Origin: Glandiceps talaboti
Taxonomy: Eukaryota; Hemichordata; Enteropneusta; Spengelidae
Reading direction: 5' to 3'
Length of the DNA stretch: 64,000 nucleotides
NCBI RefSeq assembly: GCF_964340395.1
Contig: NC_135560.1
Span: 10,818,598-10,882,597, forward strand
How positions within the stretch are numbered: position 1 is the first letter of the stretch; each line of letters opens with the position of its first letter. Both the position numbers and the translations under genes were made by a program. This document shows positions 24,290 through 60,975 of this stretch, one piece after another. Below the pieces are notes generated by a model. It had not been told where the DNA came from. It saw only the letters and a list, made by a program, of their open reading frames with translations, and ran no database searches.

Positions 24290-25330
24290 TAATAGCATCT
24301 TGACAGTGAAAGGTAGGGGGAAAGCTTGAGAAGGGAATATGTACAGCTGTCATGGGGGGTCCTAGGGGGTCTCATCAATTTTGAGACTATTTAGACATTT
24401 TTAGAAAATAATTTCCAAGCTTTACAAGACAGCACCAACATGTAAAAAGCAACTACATAAGGTTGAAATATTTTTGAAAAATAGTTTGATAGGATCTTGA
24501 CAGTAAGAGGTAGGGGAGAGATCTTGAGACTGGGATGTGTACACCTCATGGGGGGTCCTAGGGGGTCTCCCCCTAGAAGCCCTGGAGGTTTTTTCCCTGA
24601 AAAGTCAATTTTGAGACTATTCAGACCCTTTCAGACAATAATTTCCAAGCCTTACAAGACAACACCAACATGTAAAAAACAACTACATAGGGTTGAAATA
24701 CTTTTGAAATATACTTTGATAGCATCTTGACAGTAAGAGGGGAAGAGCTTGAGACTGGGATATGTCCACCTCATGCGGGGGGTCTGAGAGGGTCTCCCTC
24801 TAGAAGCCCTGAAGGATTTTTACTCTTATAGCCAATATTTACGCTATTTATACCCTTCAAGCAATAACTTAATCCATGCTTTACAAGACAGCAAGTATCA
24901 GAAACTATTCTTTATAACTTACACTAAGGGTTGAAATATGTTCTTAAAAAGTTAAATGGCATCATTATATACATGTAGGTCAGCACATCTAATGGTAGTA
25001 TCATTGGTAGGGGAGATTTGGAGATTAAGGCAATTTTAGACTATCTTGGCAAACATTTCACATCTTGAAAAGACAATATCATCTCAAATTAGAATAGGGT
25101 GAAAATATTTAAGAAAAGTTTAATACCATTATGACAGTAAAAAGATTGTTGGTGCATCTGATTGTTGGTTGAATGCATGCGTGACCTCTGGGGGTGAGGA
25201 AGTCCTTGGGGTTTTCCCCCTGGCAGATATGGAGTTTTTTGCTTGAGCTACTAAGGCAATGTTTAGGTTATTCATAACCTTTGAGGTAATATTTCCAAGC
25301 TTCGAAAAGCTAACCTAAATGTACGTTTTA
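24290..25330. repeat. Degenerate tandem repeat, period about 200-230 bp
   Basis: Successive units contain cttgacagtaagaggtaggg, then ggggggtcctagggggtct, then ttgagactattcagaccctt and ccaagccttacaagacaaca. Units start near 24298, 24496 and 24727, with eroded units to about 25330. Confidence 0.7.
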
Positions 25331-25839
25331 AATGAGTTTCCTATATCACATAAAATAGACATGTAACATTAGTAATGGGGCATTAATATATGTATAATAA
25401 AGTCACCGGTATGTTAGAGAACTTTAGGTGGTCATACCTAGTGTATAATAGAAACTGGAATCTGATGAGATGTGGTGATTTGTAGTGTCAATAACATGAC
25501 GAGTAGAACAATTTAGATTAACTTCATTTATAAACTATCTATGAAAATTGCCATTACGAAACCTTCAAGTCACAAGTTCACTTTTGCCCCAAACTGCAAT
25601 ATAAGTGAAGCATTGATTGTGAAACAGCCAAGCATTTACATGACATGTTCTGTAACTAGTGTGGTAGCTAGGTAATACATGTATATGTATATGTATAGTT
25701 ATGTTTGAACTAATAAGTAATATTAAAGAATTCATTTAAGAAACAGGGACAAGAATAAATATTGACATGTACCACATTTCAGACAAGGCTATATGCCATT
25801 GTGGAAAGGATTTTTTTCTTCCATCACAATTTAAAACAC

Positions 25840-25985
25840 AATGACCCCCCCCCCTATCCACAATTTTCAAAACAGCATGACCCCCCCTACTGCCAATTTC
25901 AAAAACAGGGTGACTCCCCTACCAATCCACCGCCCCCCCCCCCGCCCCCCCCCCCAGGCCGAAGAAACTGACCGGTCCCTTATCC
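25840..25985. repeat. Poly-C/CCCCCC-rich repeat ending gaccggtccctta
   Basis: Runs of C separated by short words. The right end matches the inner end of the G-rich TIR family at 13354. Confidence 0.5.
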
Positions 25986-26165
25986 TCCTCAAAATGAAAG
26001 TAAGCAATCTTAATGCGTTATAAAATACATGTACATCATTTTCCGCACTGTTTTCATTAATAAAAATGAAGAAACTCTTCCGGTCATTGATTCACCTCTA
26101 TATAACCCAGTATTTATATATCAATTATATACAGGTGTATCTCGTTGTCTGTGTGTGTATGGAGG

Positions 26166-26167
<2 letters not shown>

Positions 26168-26259
<92 letters not shown>

Positions 26260-26264
26260 CACAT
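26168..26264. repeat. (CA)n microsatellite
   Basis: About 48 nearly perfect CA units. Confidence 0.95.
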
Positions 26265-26484
26265 ATGTAACATCTTCAAGTTGTAAAGTATCGACTATCT
26301 TATGGATCTGTCTTTAAATGTATTCTACTTATTTATTTCAAGGTGTCAAAATACGAACATCATGACGTCATCACATATTAGAAAGGTAGCACTCCCTACT
26401 GTTTCTTTGAATCTGTTGCTGTGTTGCTGCTCCTGTAAAATATAAAGTTTAAATGTATATGAATAATGTAACTCAGGGGAAGTG

Positions 26485-26630
26485 TGTGTATGTATGTATG
26501 TATGTATGTATGTATGTATGTATGTATGTATGTATGTATGTATGTATGTATGTATGCGTGTATGTGTGTGAATGTATGTATGTATGTATGTATGTATGTA
26601 TGTATGTATGTATGTATGTATGTATGTATA
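26485..26630. repeat. (TGTA)n microsatellite
   Basis: About 35 TGTA units with one interruption near 26556-26573. Confidence 0.95.
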
Positions 26631-26747
26631 CTATGTGTGTATTCTGTGTCTAAATGTGTGCATGTGTATACACGTGTATTAAAAGATATATGTTTTAAAG
26701 CCTTGGTGCATGTAATGTATGAAGAAAAGTGTACCCTCTTTCAATAC

Positions 26748-33043
<6,296 letters not shown>

Positions 33044-34253
33044 CGCAACCTGACAAACGAACAAACAATGATACAATTTAAACGCTGAAAAACTTATACA
33101 TGTTCATGCATAATATGTCCATATTTGGATATTTGGACAATATTTATGAAATTTTAAAGAAAATTGTTTTTATGTTGTGGGATTAATATTCAACTATGTT
33201 ATTTCAGAAAATTCAACTATATTATAACTCTATAAGTCCTGAGGCTATTAAAAGAGATTGACAGTAATTTCAATCAAGCCCACCCACACACATACCCATT
33301 CAGTAGGCATCATCAGGTGAGTAATTATTTCATGATATTTTGTATATTCTGTAGAAAAAGGCTTCAGTTCAAGTGTGTATACTCTCCCTGTGCGATCTAA
33401 AAACTAATGGGAAGAAGGTTATTAAATAACCCTCTCTTCCTGTGGAACAGTTGTTATAGGACTTACGCTTTAGACAATTTGCTAACAATTCAATCTAAAA
33501 CAAAACCATTACGATTACAAACACTTTAAAAAAAATTTAAAACAGATATTTTACTAAAACTCCACGTCAAAATGGTCCACACTTCGAGGATGTCGTCATC
33601 ATGTATGTTCATATTCACCCCGTGAAAAAATGTTCGCGCGCTTTAGGTGTCGTTCATGTTGAATATTTTGATCAAAATACGATTTCGGTATAATAGTGGT
33701 ATAATTGCGGTTTACTTTGAACACGTTTTCTTGAAAGCAGAAAAGCGACAAACCTAGCATAAGATGGTTTTTAAATTAGTAAACTGAATAATTACACTTT
33801 ACTGGAAGTATACGGGGGTCACTGCCACTCACCTTAAAGTATGTACATACACAGCGTGCTGGCCTTAAAAAAAAGAACTAATTCCTGACAAAAGTCTCGG
33901 GAAAAATGATTTCCACGTCAGGAATACTGGCTTTTTAACAGTTTCCTGACTAACATCCACGTAGATCCAGTCACCGGTCACCCAGCTGTTACCCGACCTA
34001 CAATCATTAGTACTTCAAACGAACGTTGTAAATTTGTAAATACATTGCCATTGATAGCAGCAAAACAAATATTTCTACCTATCTTTGAATAATAGTAGCG
34101 TACACGTGGATAATGAGTTTTTTGATGATTGTAAAAACAAGGCACGTGGCAATTTATTTGTCTGTTCATTGTTCGAAAGTAATGCCCATTATACACGAGG
34201 AGAACCAACAGTAAATTTCATTTCCATTTTAATAGCAGTTAATTTTATTCTTC

Positions 34254-34610
34254 CATTTTTCCGGCGAGGAATTCTTGCAACGTGCAAAGATCTACAAAGC
34301 CTTGTATTTCGATATAGACATATTTTCTATGTCGAAAGTTTTGTTCACCATGTCCAATCAAGTGTACGTTGTTTGTGCTTACAGCAAATGTGTAGTGTCT
34401 TGTAAACGTATATACGTCCACAAGGGTTGATTCTGACCCGTTTTTTTCCGGCTTGGTAATCTTGCAACGTACTAAACCTTGCATTTCGTTAGAGACATTT
34501 AGTATCGAAAGTAGAGCACTCCGAGTGTCGTATTGTGTGCATATATCACAACAGAGCGTAACTTATGAGTTTAATTATACCATAATGCATTTATTATCTA
34601 CAGACAAAGT
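34254..34610. repeat. Diverged direct repeat, two units of about 187 bp
   Basis: tttttccggcgaggaattct (34256) and tttttttccggcttggtaat (34440) start parallel stretches. Both continue through cttgcaacgt, ccttgYatttcg and tcgaaag. Confidence 0.6.
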
Positions 34611-34975
34611 TCAAAGACATAGTTTCCTGGCGTCTCTTATTTATGTAATTGAGGTGTAATGCCGACTTGAACATCTTTTGTTGTTGCAGCTGGTAGTCAG
34701 GAAAAGGAGGATATATATCATGCAATGCAAATTGTGAATTACACAAATATCATTCGTGATTTTAAATTTTCGCCGGAAAGTTAAATTTATGGATGAAATA
34801 ACTTAATATACGTGTCACAAATTGTTTGAACGTCTTGCCATAAAAAAGTTGGATAAATTTCTTTCAAATGTACTTGATGGCAAAACGATATTTTTGAACG
34901 AATTACATTTGAAAAAAAATCATCAGTGATTACAAAGTACAACTGAGACAGCTTTACTTTGAATGGTTGACAATT

Positions 34976-34977
<2 letters not shown>

Positions 34978-35032
<55 letters not shown>

Positions 35033-35128
35033 ACACACACATACATACATACATACATACATACATACATACATACATACATACATACATACATACATAC
35101 ATACATACATACATACATACATACATAC
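34978..35128. repeat. (CA)n then (CATA)n microsatellite
   Basis: (CA)n to about 35040, then about 22 CATA units. Confidence 0.97.
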
Positions 35129-36164
35129 GAGTACTGAAAATACCTCTTGCCAAGATATGAACGTAGGTATTTAGATTAACATAGATGCAGTCAACGAGTC
35201 AATTTTCTGAAATCATTCCAACAAGCCAAAACAACCAAAACACCCAAAAAGAAGCACCGAGTTGCAGACATTTGTTGACGACACAGATTTTAGTTATATT
35301 GGAAGTAGAAAACTGTTCGTATGTATCCGTATATGACAACATATTATGACATGCTCTCTCATTGGGTCCACGTGCTCACTATTCATAAATATGTGTCCGT
35401 GTCCCTTTCCCGTCTCCCTATATCGCCATATTCCCCTACTGTCCCCTCCCCACCATTTAGCTTCGTGTTATCTTCCAAACAGATATTCATATTCGCCATT
35501 AGATTAATCTAACGTCATAAAAATATCAACAAATCGCTCAAGTTATTATATTTTATCACATTCCACTCATTAATCTAAATAACGCTCAAACATTGTGCAA
35601 GCCTGATTTGCCATTACCAAAATAACCTTTTCCTTCTCCCCTTACCCACTCAGCTGATATACAAGATTTGTCCACTGAGACACTGGATGTTTCCCTTCCC
35701 ACTGACCAATACAAAGAAAATCCCCTCATACTGACAAATCGTGTAAGAACAGCTTTTTGCACCAACAGCTTTATTGTCTGCACCTGTTAAACTGTACAAC
35801 CGTACGTGTTGAATGTGGAAAGGTTCGTCGTTGTGGAGCGCCCGCAACGATAAATGTTTGTAGAATGTCATCGATACAAATGTCCCCGTACTCATGCTGT
35901 ATGAGAGCAAGTTACTTCCATAATACTTTCATCTGTAGAACACGACGCGTGACCACCTTGATGAAATCTTTCAACTGCACTGAATGGATCAAATCTAGCT
36001 CTCATTGACCACATTGAAGTTTATTCTTGTCTTCTCGCTAGCTCTGGGTAGGTCTTGCCCTCCCGCAACTTTTCCTCAACAGTAATTGTAGAATTTCATA
36101 GGAATATAATAATCATTGAAATAATTGTCCATTTTAAGTATCGAGATGGAAGTGTCCTGTTATT

Positions 36165-36301
36165 TATGGAAGACCGCGACCGGTGAGGACAGCGAAATCG
36201 AGGCTAACAAGTTACAGGTAGCAGTTTTCCAACCCGCATGTCGCAAGTTGCAGTTTTGTAACTCGGAGGTCGCAGTTCGCAGCCCTCACCAATCTTCCAT
36301 A
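36165..36301. repeat. Short imperfect fold-back
   Basis: tatggaaga plus ggtgagg at the left is inverted as cctcacc plus tcttccata at the right, with gcgacc/ggtcgc words inside. Confidence 0.45.
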
Positions 36302-36954
36302 GTTTAATATTTCATATTTCTTGGATGGGTATCGGGACGACTACCCCCCCCCCTCCCTCCCTGTACAAGTGCTTTACCTGCGCGTACCTTTTTAGTTTGT
36401 AAATGGTATGAAAAGAACCAACATGCTAGTAGAACTCATACACTGGACTTTATTTCCACTCCACACTAACGATATTAACTCGTGAAAAAAAGTGTCGAGG
36501 CGCGAATTTGAAATTATTGGTGCAATAAACCACTATACCTGGGGGTGGTATAATAGGCTATCTCTTGGTTTTCACTACTTCATTCCATTTACATGCCGTC
36601 GCATTCCCTCACGCTCGTGTATATAAACGCACTACATTACAAACCAGTTGTCATTATGTCCTCTCTAAGCACTTCGACATGAAATACTACTACTATGTCT
36701 GCATTGCCCTACATTCCGTAAAGTGACACATTTATTATATACTAGCAAAAAGTATCGGATCACAAAATTCACTCCAAATATTTGTTGAGATATTAAATTT
36801 ATCACAGACTTAACGTATATCTATAGAAATTGATTACTTATCTTCTGAATTATGAAATAAACAATGCAAAGTTGAAAGTACTTTGCATAACAAACTGCAC
36901 ATGCCATTGACAAAATCATTTGGACAAACTGTTGCAATAGAATCTGTCTGATGT

Positions 36955-37190
36955 ATGTCTGATGTATGTATGTATGTATGTATGTATGTATGTATGTATG
37001 TATGTATGTATGTATGTATGTATGTATGTATGTATGTATGTATGTATGTATGTATGTATGTATGTATGTATGTATGTATGTATGTATGTATGTATGTATG
37101 TATGTATGTATCATTGTATGTATGTATGTATGTATGTATGTATGTATGTATGTATGTATGTATGTATGTGTGTGTGTGTGTGTATGTGTG
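36955..37190. repeat. (TGTA)n microsatellite
   Basis: More than 50 TGTA units with a single TCATTGTA interruption near 37110, ending in (TG)n. Confidence 0.97.
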
Positions 37191-38770
37191 TGAGCAATGC
37201 TAGTCAGATATGAACAAAAGGATTGCTAGAAACATCTGACAGACACACACACACATACATACACTTAGAGACACAGAAAGACATAGTGACAGAAACATAG
37301 ACACACAAACATACATACATACATACATACATACACAGGGAACTTTGTACATCACTAGCACTAGGAAGAACACAGCTATGTACCAACTGTGTGCCTCACA
37401 ACCCCGGTACATGTACGGCCCTGGTACATGTTTGTGAGAAAAATATGGCTGTTGCATAGATGTTGAATACCGCCTCTGTGCCAGGATTGTTTTGCACATC
37501 CAAGTACCATAGCTGTGTACTGCACACCTAGCACACAGTTGTGCACATACATGTAACAGCTATGGTGGAATATTGCCCTGTAGCAACCCTTTTGTTCATA
37601 TCCGACTTGCACAGTTGACACATGGCTGTGGGAAATACTGCTGTTACAGCAATGTTGACTTAGTTGGTGCATGGCTATGGCCAGAGAGCTGTTACAGGGA
37701 TAGTTTACACATAGCTGGTACAGCCCTTCCCCTGGCTCCACTGTGTTGGTACAGCTATGTGCACAGAATAGATATGTGAATGTTACAGGGGTGCAAAGTT
37801 CCCAATGAACACCTACAGACACAGAGAAACAGAGACACATACCTGCCTGCATCACTATTATCCAGTCATACTAAATACAAACATAATCGTATCACAACCT
37901 GTGTACTTTATTTCAAAAGAGATATTTTTTTACAAATCTTGCTCTCTGTGAAAATTCTCACACAATCATCATAAAAACACACACTGCTCAATTTACATCA
38001 GACACTTTCCATACAAATAACTTACGAAAAAAAAAATCATAGAAAGGAAACATTGATACGATACAATGTAACATATATCAATGGCTGTGTATGCATACCA
38101 TGGCCGGTACCACCAAAGAAGATTTTTTTTTAAAGACTAGATCTATGGGCAAACTAAAGTTAGACAAAAATATGACATTATCTGTTAATAAATAGATATT
38201 AAACATAAATAAATAAATGAGAGTAGATCTGATTACAATTATTTAAGAAAAAAAACATAAATCACTCAAGCTAAAGAGTTTGTCGTTTGAGTCCAGAAAC
38301 AGGTTTTAGAGCTTGGCAAGTCTTGTATGGTAAAAAGAACACAATAGGCAATAATTTGAAAGGTGTAATTGAAATTATTGTAGATTATTTATAGTTTTTT
38401 GCAGGAGACTATACAGTGAACAATCAAAGGCTTGTGATTGGGTTATCATACAAAACATGTGATCACCATTAATTTACATATATGAATATTGATAAACCTA
38501 GGATCATAATGGCAGAACTAGGTGAAAGAGTTAATGGCTTGTCGATGTTTCAGATATTACAAATTTGTTCGAGTATGGTCATCGTGGTATGGTTAAACCC
38601 AATTAGAGATCATGTACAAGTTTAATTTGCAGCTCACAAGAATGGAAATTGTTAGTACGAAACTTGAATTTCATGTCTATCAGAAATCAAACTCTGTTAC
38701 AACAGTCAGCGTGGTAGATCAAATTACTTGCACAGGTAAGTATGACACACAAGCTGTTTTGAAAGTGTTT

Positions 38771-39015
38771 TTTTAGCATTGAGCTTTTGATCTGTCTTGG
38801 TTGACAATCTTCATCAGAATGACAAATTCCATAGTTACAGCTGACCACTAGGTGGCTATCAACATCAGACACTACAATCCAAGATCAAACATATTAAAAC
38901 TACCTAACATCTACAATCAGTTGATCATACTGCCATCTAGTGGTCAGTTGTAACTGTGGAATTTGTCATTCTGGTGAGGATCGAGACAGAGACAGATTGA
39001 AAGCTCAATGCTAAA
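38771..39015. mobile_element. Fold-back MITE
   Basis: ttttagcattgagctttt at the left and its inverse at the right bound arms of about 85 bp. The arms also share cagaatgacaaattcca and ctgaccactag. Confidence 0.75.
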
Positions 39016-39082
39016 AATCTTTGCACTCCTCGTTGTGTGTTATAATCTGTCTCCATATTTTATTTGTATTTTCCACAAAAAG

Positions 39083-39259
39083 TGGCTTCCTACTTGAAAA
39101 AATCAATGTGAAACAATATATGCCAAGTCCTTGTTTGCAACTCAATAAACTGCAGTTACAAACACAGTGTTGTGTCACATTGATTTTTCAAGTAGGCAGC
39201 CATGACAAAATTGTTTCATAAATTCAAAATTAATACCCAATCCTCATCCATATGGCCAC
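39083..39259. mobile_element. Fold-back MITE, shorter copy of the 59761-60104 family
   Basis: tggcttcctacttgaaaaa and caatgtgaaacaa in the left arm return inverted as ttgtgtcacattga and tttttcaagtaggcagcca. The distal end ccatatggccac matches the terminus of the longer copy. Confidence 0.7.
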
Positions 39260-40869
39260 TTTAAGGACAGCCAGAGCTATGATGCTGCAAAAACACATAT
39301 GAAGATGATGCAAAATGACCATGGTGCTTTTCAAACACCACACTACCTCTCTTTGCAGTCTTCAAATAAAGTCACATGTATAAAATTTTCATAGCTTATT
39401 TTGTTCAAATCACAATAGAACTACACAAGAGAATTAATTGAACCCTATAATACTAACAAAACAAAGCCTCCAGACTCTGGATAGACATATAAAGGTATTG
39501 CACGAAAGACTGCACAGAAATATGCAGAATAAAGACTTTGTTGATTGATGGCAAATACTCCATCCATCAAAATAATAACTGTATACATATATTACTTTAA
39601 ATCTGTGAAAGTTAAACAAGGCAAGCAAGATGTTCCCACTTTGGGTAAATATTCGTTAAGTGTCAATTTATTTTTTATGTGCTGATTATGTAATGAAATT
39701 ATGTGAACATGATCACAAAATTGATAAAAGTAAAACAGTATTAATTCATTAGTAGATATAAAATTAAACATTGTTTTTACCCTTTGAACCCTGACCTTTG
39801 ACTCAGGATTGAGCAAAAACAGAAAATGTAGAAATACTACATGAAAGCTCCAGTAGCATGTCATTTGGGGCTTTTTTTTAAAAAATAATTTTTTTTTGCA
39901 TGTTGAAAAATACTTTTTACTGGAAACGGGCAAAATCCTTCAAATGGCATGAACTACATGAGTGGTAGTTGTTGATGGTATTGTGTACACTGGCTTGATG
40001 TCTGTGTGTAAACAACAATGATCCGGACAAATTTGACTGATATTAAATTTGAGCGATGCTGTCATCAACTACAACAACATAAAAACACGTCAAAATACAA
40101 ACACATTTTCTGAAAAAAACAACAGTTACTGTTACAGCAACCAAGGCTTCCAATTGTGCTGTGCTATTAAAACACTTATTAAGTATCTAGTTTGAGCCAG
40201 TCAGTAATTTATCAAAGTTCTTGGTTTTAATTGAACCCCCCCTCGATATTTTCACTTTTTTATAAAATACTGCAAAGCAAATGCAAGATTTCAGTTTTAG
40301 GTGCAATGTGTATCCTATCATAACAAACATTGTCTTTTTGGTCCTAAATAACCCAAAACCCTTATCAATTGGTTGCTTTATTGTTCAATTTTATCTGTAA
40401 TAACAGGATTTTTTCTTCATACAAAACTCATTTTGGTTAAACAGCAAAATTGAGTGGAGCAGTTTTTTTAAATATCTTTCTTTACTCTCTACATTTTAAG
40501 TATTAAAAAGTTGATCACTACTACCTTTATTTAATGACACAGTCTCGACTTACAAACCTAAACTGTTAAAGTTCATAAGAGTGGTGTGGACAGTCACTTA
40601 AATTTATCCATTCGCAAAGCATGCTTGGTTCTTAGTGAAGCAAATAACACGATGCTGAACTGTTATTTCGATATGCTAAATACTTTACAGCCATCACGTC
40701 TGTGGAGATGAAAGACAAATAATATAACATCTATGCGTGACACAAGAGAGTTTCTGTCATTTAAAACACATCTCCACACGGTGTGGGAAATTTAAGTAGC
40801 TTTTCAAAAATGAATTCAATGTTACGGATTGTGGCAAATTTACTACAACTATGCTTGGACTGGCAGCCC

Positions 40870-41235
40870 ATAATTCCTTAACTTACCCCATTCTAATTCT
40901 TGTTTAAAGTCATTCTATAACTTCCATTCCTTTCAATCAGTTGCACTGAATTCCCCTTAACTTATTCCTTTCAGATAGTTGAACAGAATGACTCTCTAAC
41001 TTACTCATTTCTGACAGCTGCACTGACTGACTCCCTAACTTACTTCATTCAGATAGCTACACAGAATGACTCCCTTCTTTCTTACAGTTGCACAGAGTGA
41101 CCTCTAACTTATTCCTTTCTGACTGGGGCATTGAATGACTCCCTAACATACTCTTTAAATGTCGCCAGAATGACTCCCTAACTTCCCCTTTCTGAAAGCT
41201 GCACAGAAAGCCTCCCTAACTTACACTTTCTTTTA
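40870..41235. repeat. Degenerate minisatellite, unit about 42-48 bp
   Basis: About eight units built around ctaacttactcctttctga and cagctgcacagaatgactcc. Confidence 0.75.
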
Positions 41236-44091
41236 TAGCAGCAAAGGTGTACATTCCAACTATCATCAAAAAAGGGAATACCTGTCTTCAATTCCTTCCA
41301 AATAAAACATCAAACGAGAAACTTTTTTATCTCTTTACAGTTCAACTACAACTTTCTATATTGTTTTAACTTTTGTCAGTGATAATGATCAAATAAAGCA
41401 TTGCTACAAATCACATTAAGTTTACTGATCCAAGATACCAAAAAGAAAATATTTTTCGATGGAAATTGCGGACCCATTTTACTTATTTGATTAAAATACA
41501 GGAAGGTGGACAATTACTCGGTAAAAACACTCAAAATCCAACCACTACTGTGCAACACAAATCAATGCAGTGGAAAGAAAGTAAATAACATAATGATAAA
41601 ATACATGCAAATTGTATACAATGAATATTAAGTACCACAAATATGACTTTTTTATACAATATTTTATAAATTAGGAACATTACGTGAATTGATGTCCGAG
41701 TGATAGCCATAGTAATAAGTAGCATGGGGGAACTGAGATTAAAAAAAAAAAAAGAGTTTCATTCTTCTGGCCTGAATTAAGGCTTAGAGGATGTATGAAC
41801 TGACTGTGTTTCTTTTAAGGGAAGTAAGGAGGTAAAATCTGTAAGCGTTTCCAGTTTTTTTGTTAAGAGCAGTAAGCAGGTAAAAATCTACCTGAGGCCC
41901 CCTATCATTTTACCTGGGTTCCCCACCACAATTATGATGCATGGCAATTTTACCAGATTTTCTCTCTCCTCTGTTACCATGGTTCCAAACCTTAGCAAAA
42001 ACACTGGTTCCCCAGGCTGTTTACCATAGTTCCAAACCAAACTCATATGCAAAGTATAGGAATCTATGCAAGTTTTATCTGATTATCCCGATTCTGTCAC
42101 TGAGTTTCCCAAACTTTATCACACACACTGACACAAAATAATACTGCTTTCTGAAATTTGAAGTACATATCCTTGATATTTTAGGTGATTCTGAAATCTG
42201 AGTTAGTGCTAAAATTTTAATCACAGATTCATTAAAAATATTAGCATCGTATTCTTATTGATTTAAGCATTTAGTATCTCTCTCAAAATTGAATGCAGTA
42301 GTCTATAACAACAATGACTTCATTAAGGCATCACTAGTTACATCATTACCATCAAGTCATGTTTGGAGTTTCATGATTTCATGTGTCTGCTGCCCTCTAG
42401 TGTTTGAAAAAGTCTTTAGTCTTGTCTCAGCAGTACTCTCTTGCATGCCAGCATAATTAAAAAAGATATCTCTATAACATGAAGATCTTTCACTCCTTGA
42501 AAATCCAACTCAGTCAGACAGAGTTAATATGATGCTTACCGTGACCACATTTTTTAAAGAATAATTCAAGTGTTCATTTTCAAAAACAGTTAAGGAGTCC
42601 AAAAGCTGCTTGAATTTGTCCAACTAACTTTATTGGACCTCAGCAGGCTTTCTCAAAAAGTTTGATTTGAATTCAAATTCCTTTTTATTTGCAGTCATCA
42701 TTACTCAGATTCTATAATATGTATACAATCGAACGTTCAATGAGTGCATTTTGTTGTATTTTACTATATTTCCAAATGGAGGGTGTAATAATTTGGCAAT
42801 AAATGATTACTACGACAAGGACACACTTAACCATAGATATACCACTCTATAGCACAAATGTGACAAAATGTACCACAATAAAAAAAATTAAAAAAATAAA
42901 TTTCAAGCTTCCAAATCCATCATAAATTTTCCACTTCTGAATTCTTTCCATAACGAGATTGTATTTTCATTAATTTTGAAGTCAATTGTTGATAAGTCCT
43001 AGTGACATCATTGCATTTTTCTACTGACGGTTTTACTTTTTGAAGTACCGGCAAGTTTGAGCTATATATAGCTGCCCACAATACATTTAAGGACACTTGA
43101 AACTTTTAATTTCAACTTTGACCTCATAACCCTGTGACCTTCAAAGACAACGTAAATTTTTCATCACAGAGTAAAAGAATCTGTGGATGTATCAAAAAAA
43201 AAAATTCTTGAAATATGCAGCGGATTTAATAATCATGACATAATTTGGTATCGTAAGGTGTCCATTATCTTAGATTTATAATCTTGATATTTTCACACAA
43301 CCAGCTTTTCACAATTGATGCATTTTTTACGGATGCAGAAAAACCGAGTGAGAAATTGTGAACATGGTCAAAGTTTAAGTTCTGATTGAATTTTCAAAAT
43401 GAATTAAACCTTAATTCACACACTCAAGCCCAAAGCCATACAATTTGAAATCTTGTCATTTACAACATAACTTTTGGTTGATGATAGTCTGTGTGGGAAG
43501 GCTTGGACAGACTGACCTTCTACTTCATAAATAACGTCTGACAATATTACAGCCACACAAAGACTGTAAAATGACTTCATTCAAAGAGTCGCAAGTAATG
43601 GCGATAAGAAGCTGACATTTATACCCATTCATTTCTGTCAATTAACTAACCACCCCTTGATCAGAATTTAGATGAAAAAGTCACTATTTTCACATTAAGT
43701 ATAAAAATTTGAGACCATTTCTGTAGATACTTCTACTAAAGAACTGTCTTAACTATCAAAAAGATAGTTTCTTGCTTTTTTTTTAAAGCTCTCTAGCAGA
43801 CAGTTAAGACTATGCAGATTGTGAAGACACAATCTGCTATTGGTGACCTGTATTTGACCTTTCAACTCTGACCTTTCACTGTGGTTTGGACATCAGTTCA
43901 AGTACAGCACACATGAAGTGATTTTACAATTCCAAGTTCATAAAATCATGCCTGGTTCAACTGGAAAGATAGCGGTAAAGAAGTTGGCCGTACAGGATCA
44001 TTCCATCTACATTAGAAAAGATGAACTCAGATACTACTCGACACTACATCTGGTCCCATTATTGTAAAACACTACCAATTTTCAGCTACCC

Positions 44092-60531
<16,440 letters not shown>

Positions 60532-60675
60532 CTGCAAACAACAACACATTCAATGTGGTGAAACGTTTTATCAAACAAATAAAAACACTGAACACAAACT
60601 AATTGAGGCATTATTCCATCTACATTCAAAAATGATGCCTTGAAGACTATTTCATCAACCAACTACATGTACATG

Positions 60676-60975
60676 TTTTGCACCAGTTATAATTTATGCA
60701 AATTAGATACTTAATATTCATATATCATAAACATTGAAGCAACATATGCAAGTTGCTGTACGAATACATATTTTGCACAAGCTTTAATTTATGCAAATTA
60801 GATACTTAATATTCATATATCATAAACATTGAAGCAACATATGCCAGTTGCTGTACAAATACATATTTTGCACAAGCTTTAATTTATGCAAATTAGATAC
60901 TTAATAAGTTAATATTAATATATCGTAAACATTGAACAAGCATATGCTTGATATGCCAGTTGCTGTAAATACTGG
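60676..60975. repeat. Three tandem units of about 100 bp
   Basis: Each unit contains aatttatgcaaattagatac, then catataYcataaacattgaa and catatgccagttgctgta. The first two units are almost identical, while the third carries small insertions. Confidence 0.85.

Larger units (their letters stand above)
19739..26747. other. Intergenic region between the convergent Trunk-like and cyclophilin genes
   Basis: No coding exon was found on either strand. It contains three DNA-element-like blocks, a degenerate long-period tandem repeat, poly-C/G tracts and microsatellites, listed separately. An AATAAA on the minus strand at 26337-26332, about 410 bp past the cyclophilin stop, is a possible polyadenylation signal for that gene. 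Confidence 0.6.
33044..44091. other. Gene-free stretch between the cyclophilin and alpha-arrestin genes
   Basis: No convincing coding exon was found on either strand. The left part should hold the cyclophilin promoter and the right part the alpha-arrestin 3' UTR, but no TATA box or polyadenylation site could be assigned with confidence. Repeats inside are listed separately. Confidence 0.6.

Noticed and set aside
39592-39933. 113-codon minus-strand open frame
   Set aside because: Phe/Lys/Asn-rich composition expected from AT-rich DNA, no recognisable domain and no flanking splice signals; it lies in the presumed 3' flank of the alpha-arrestin gene.
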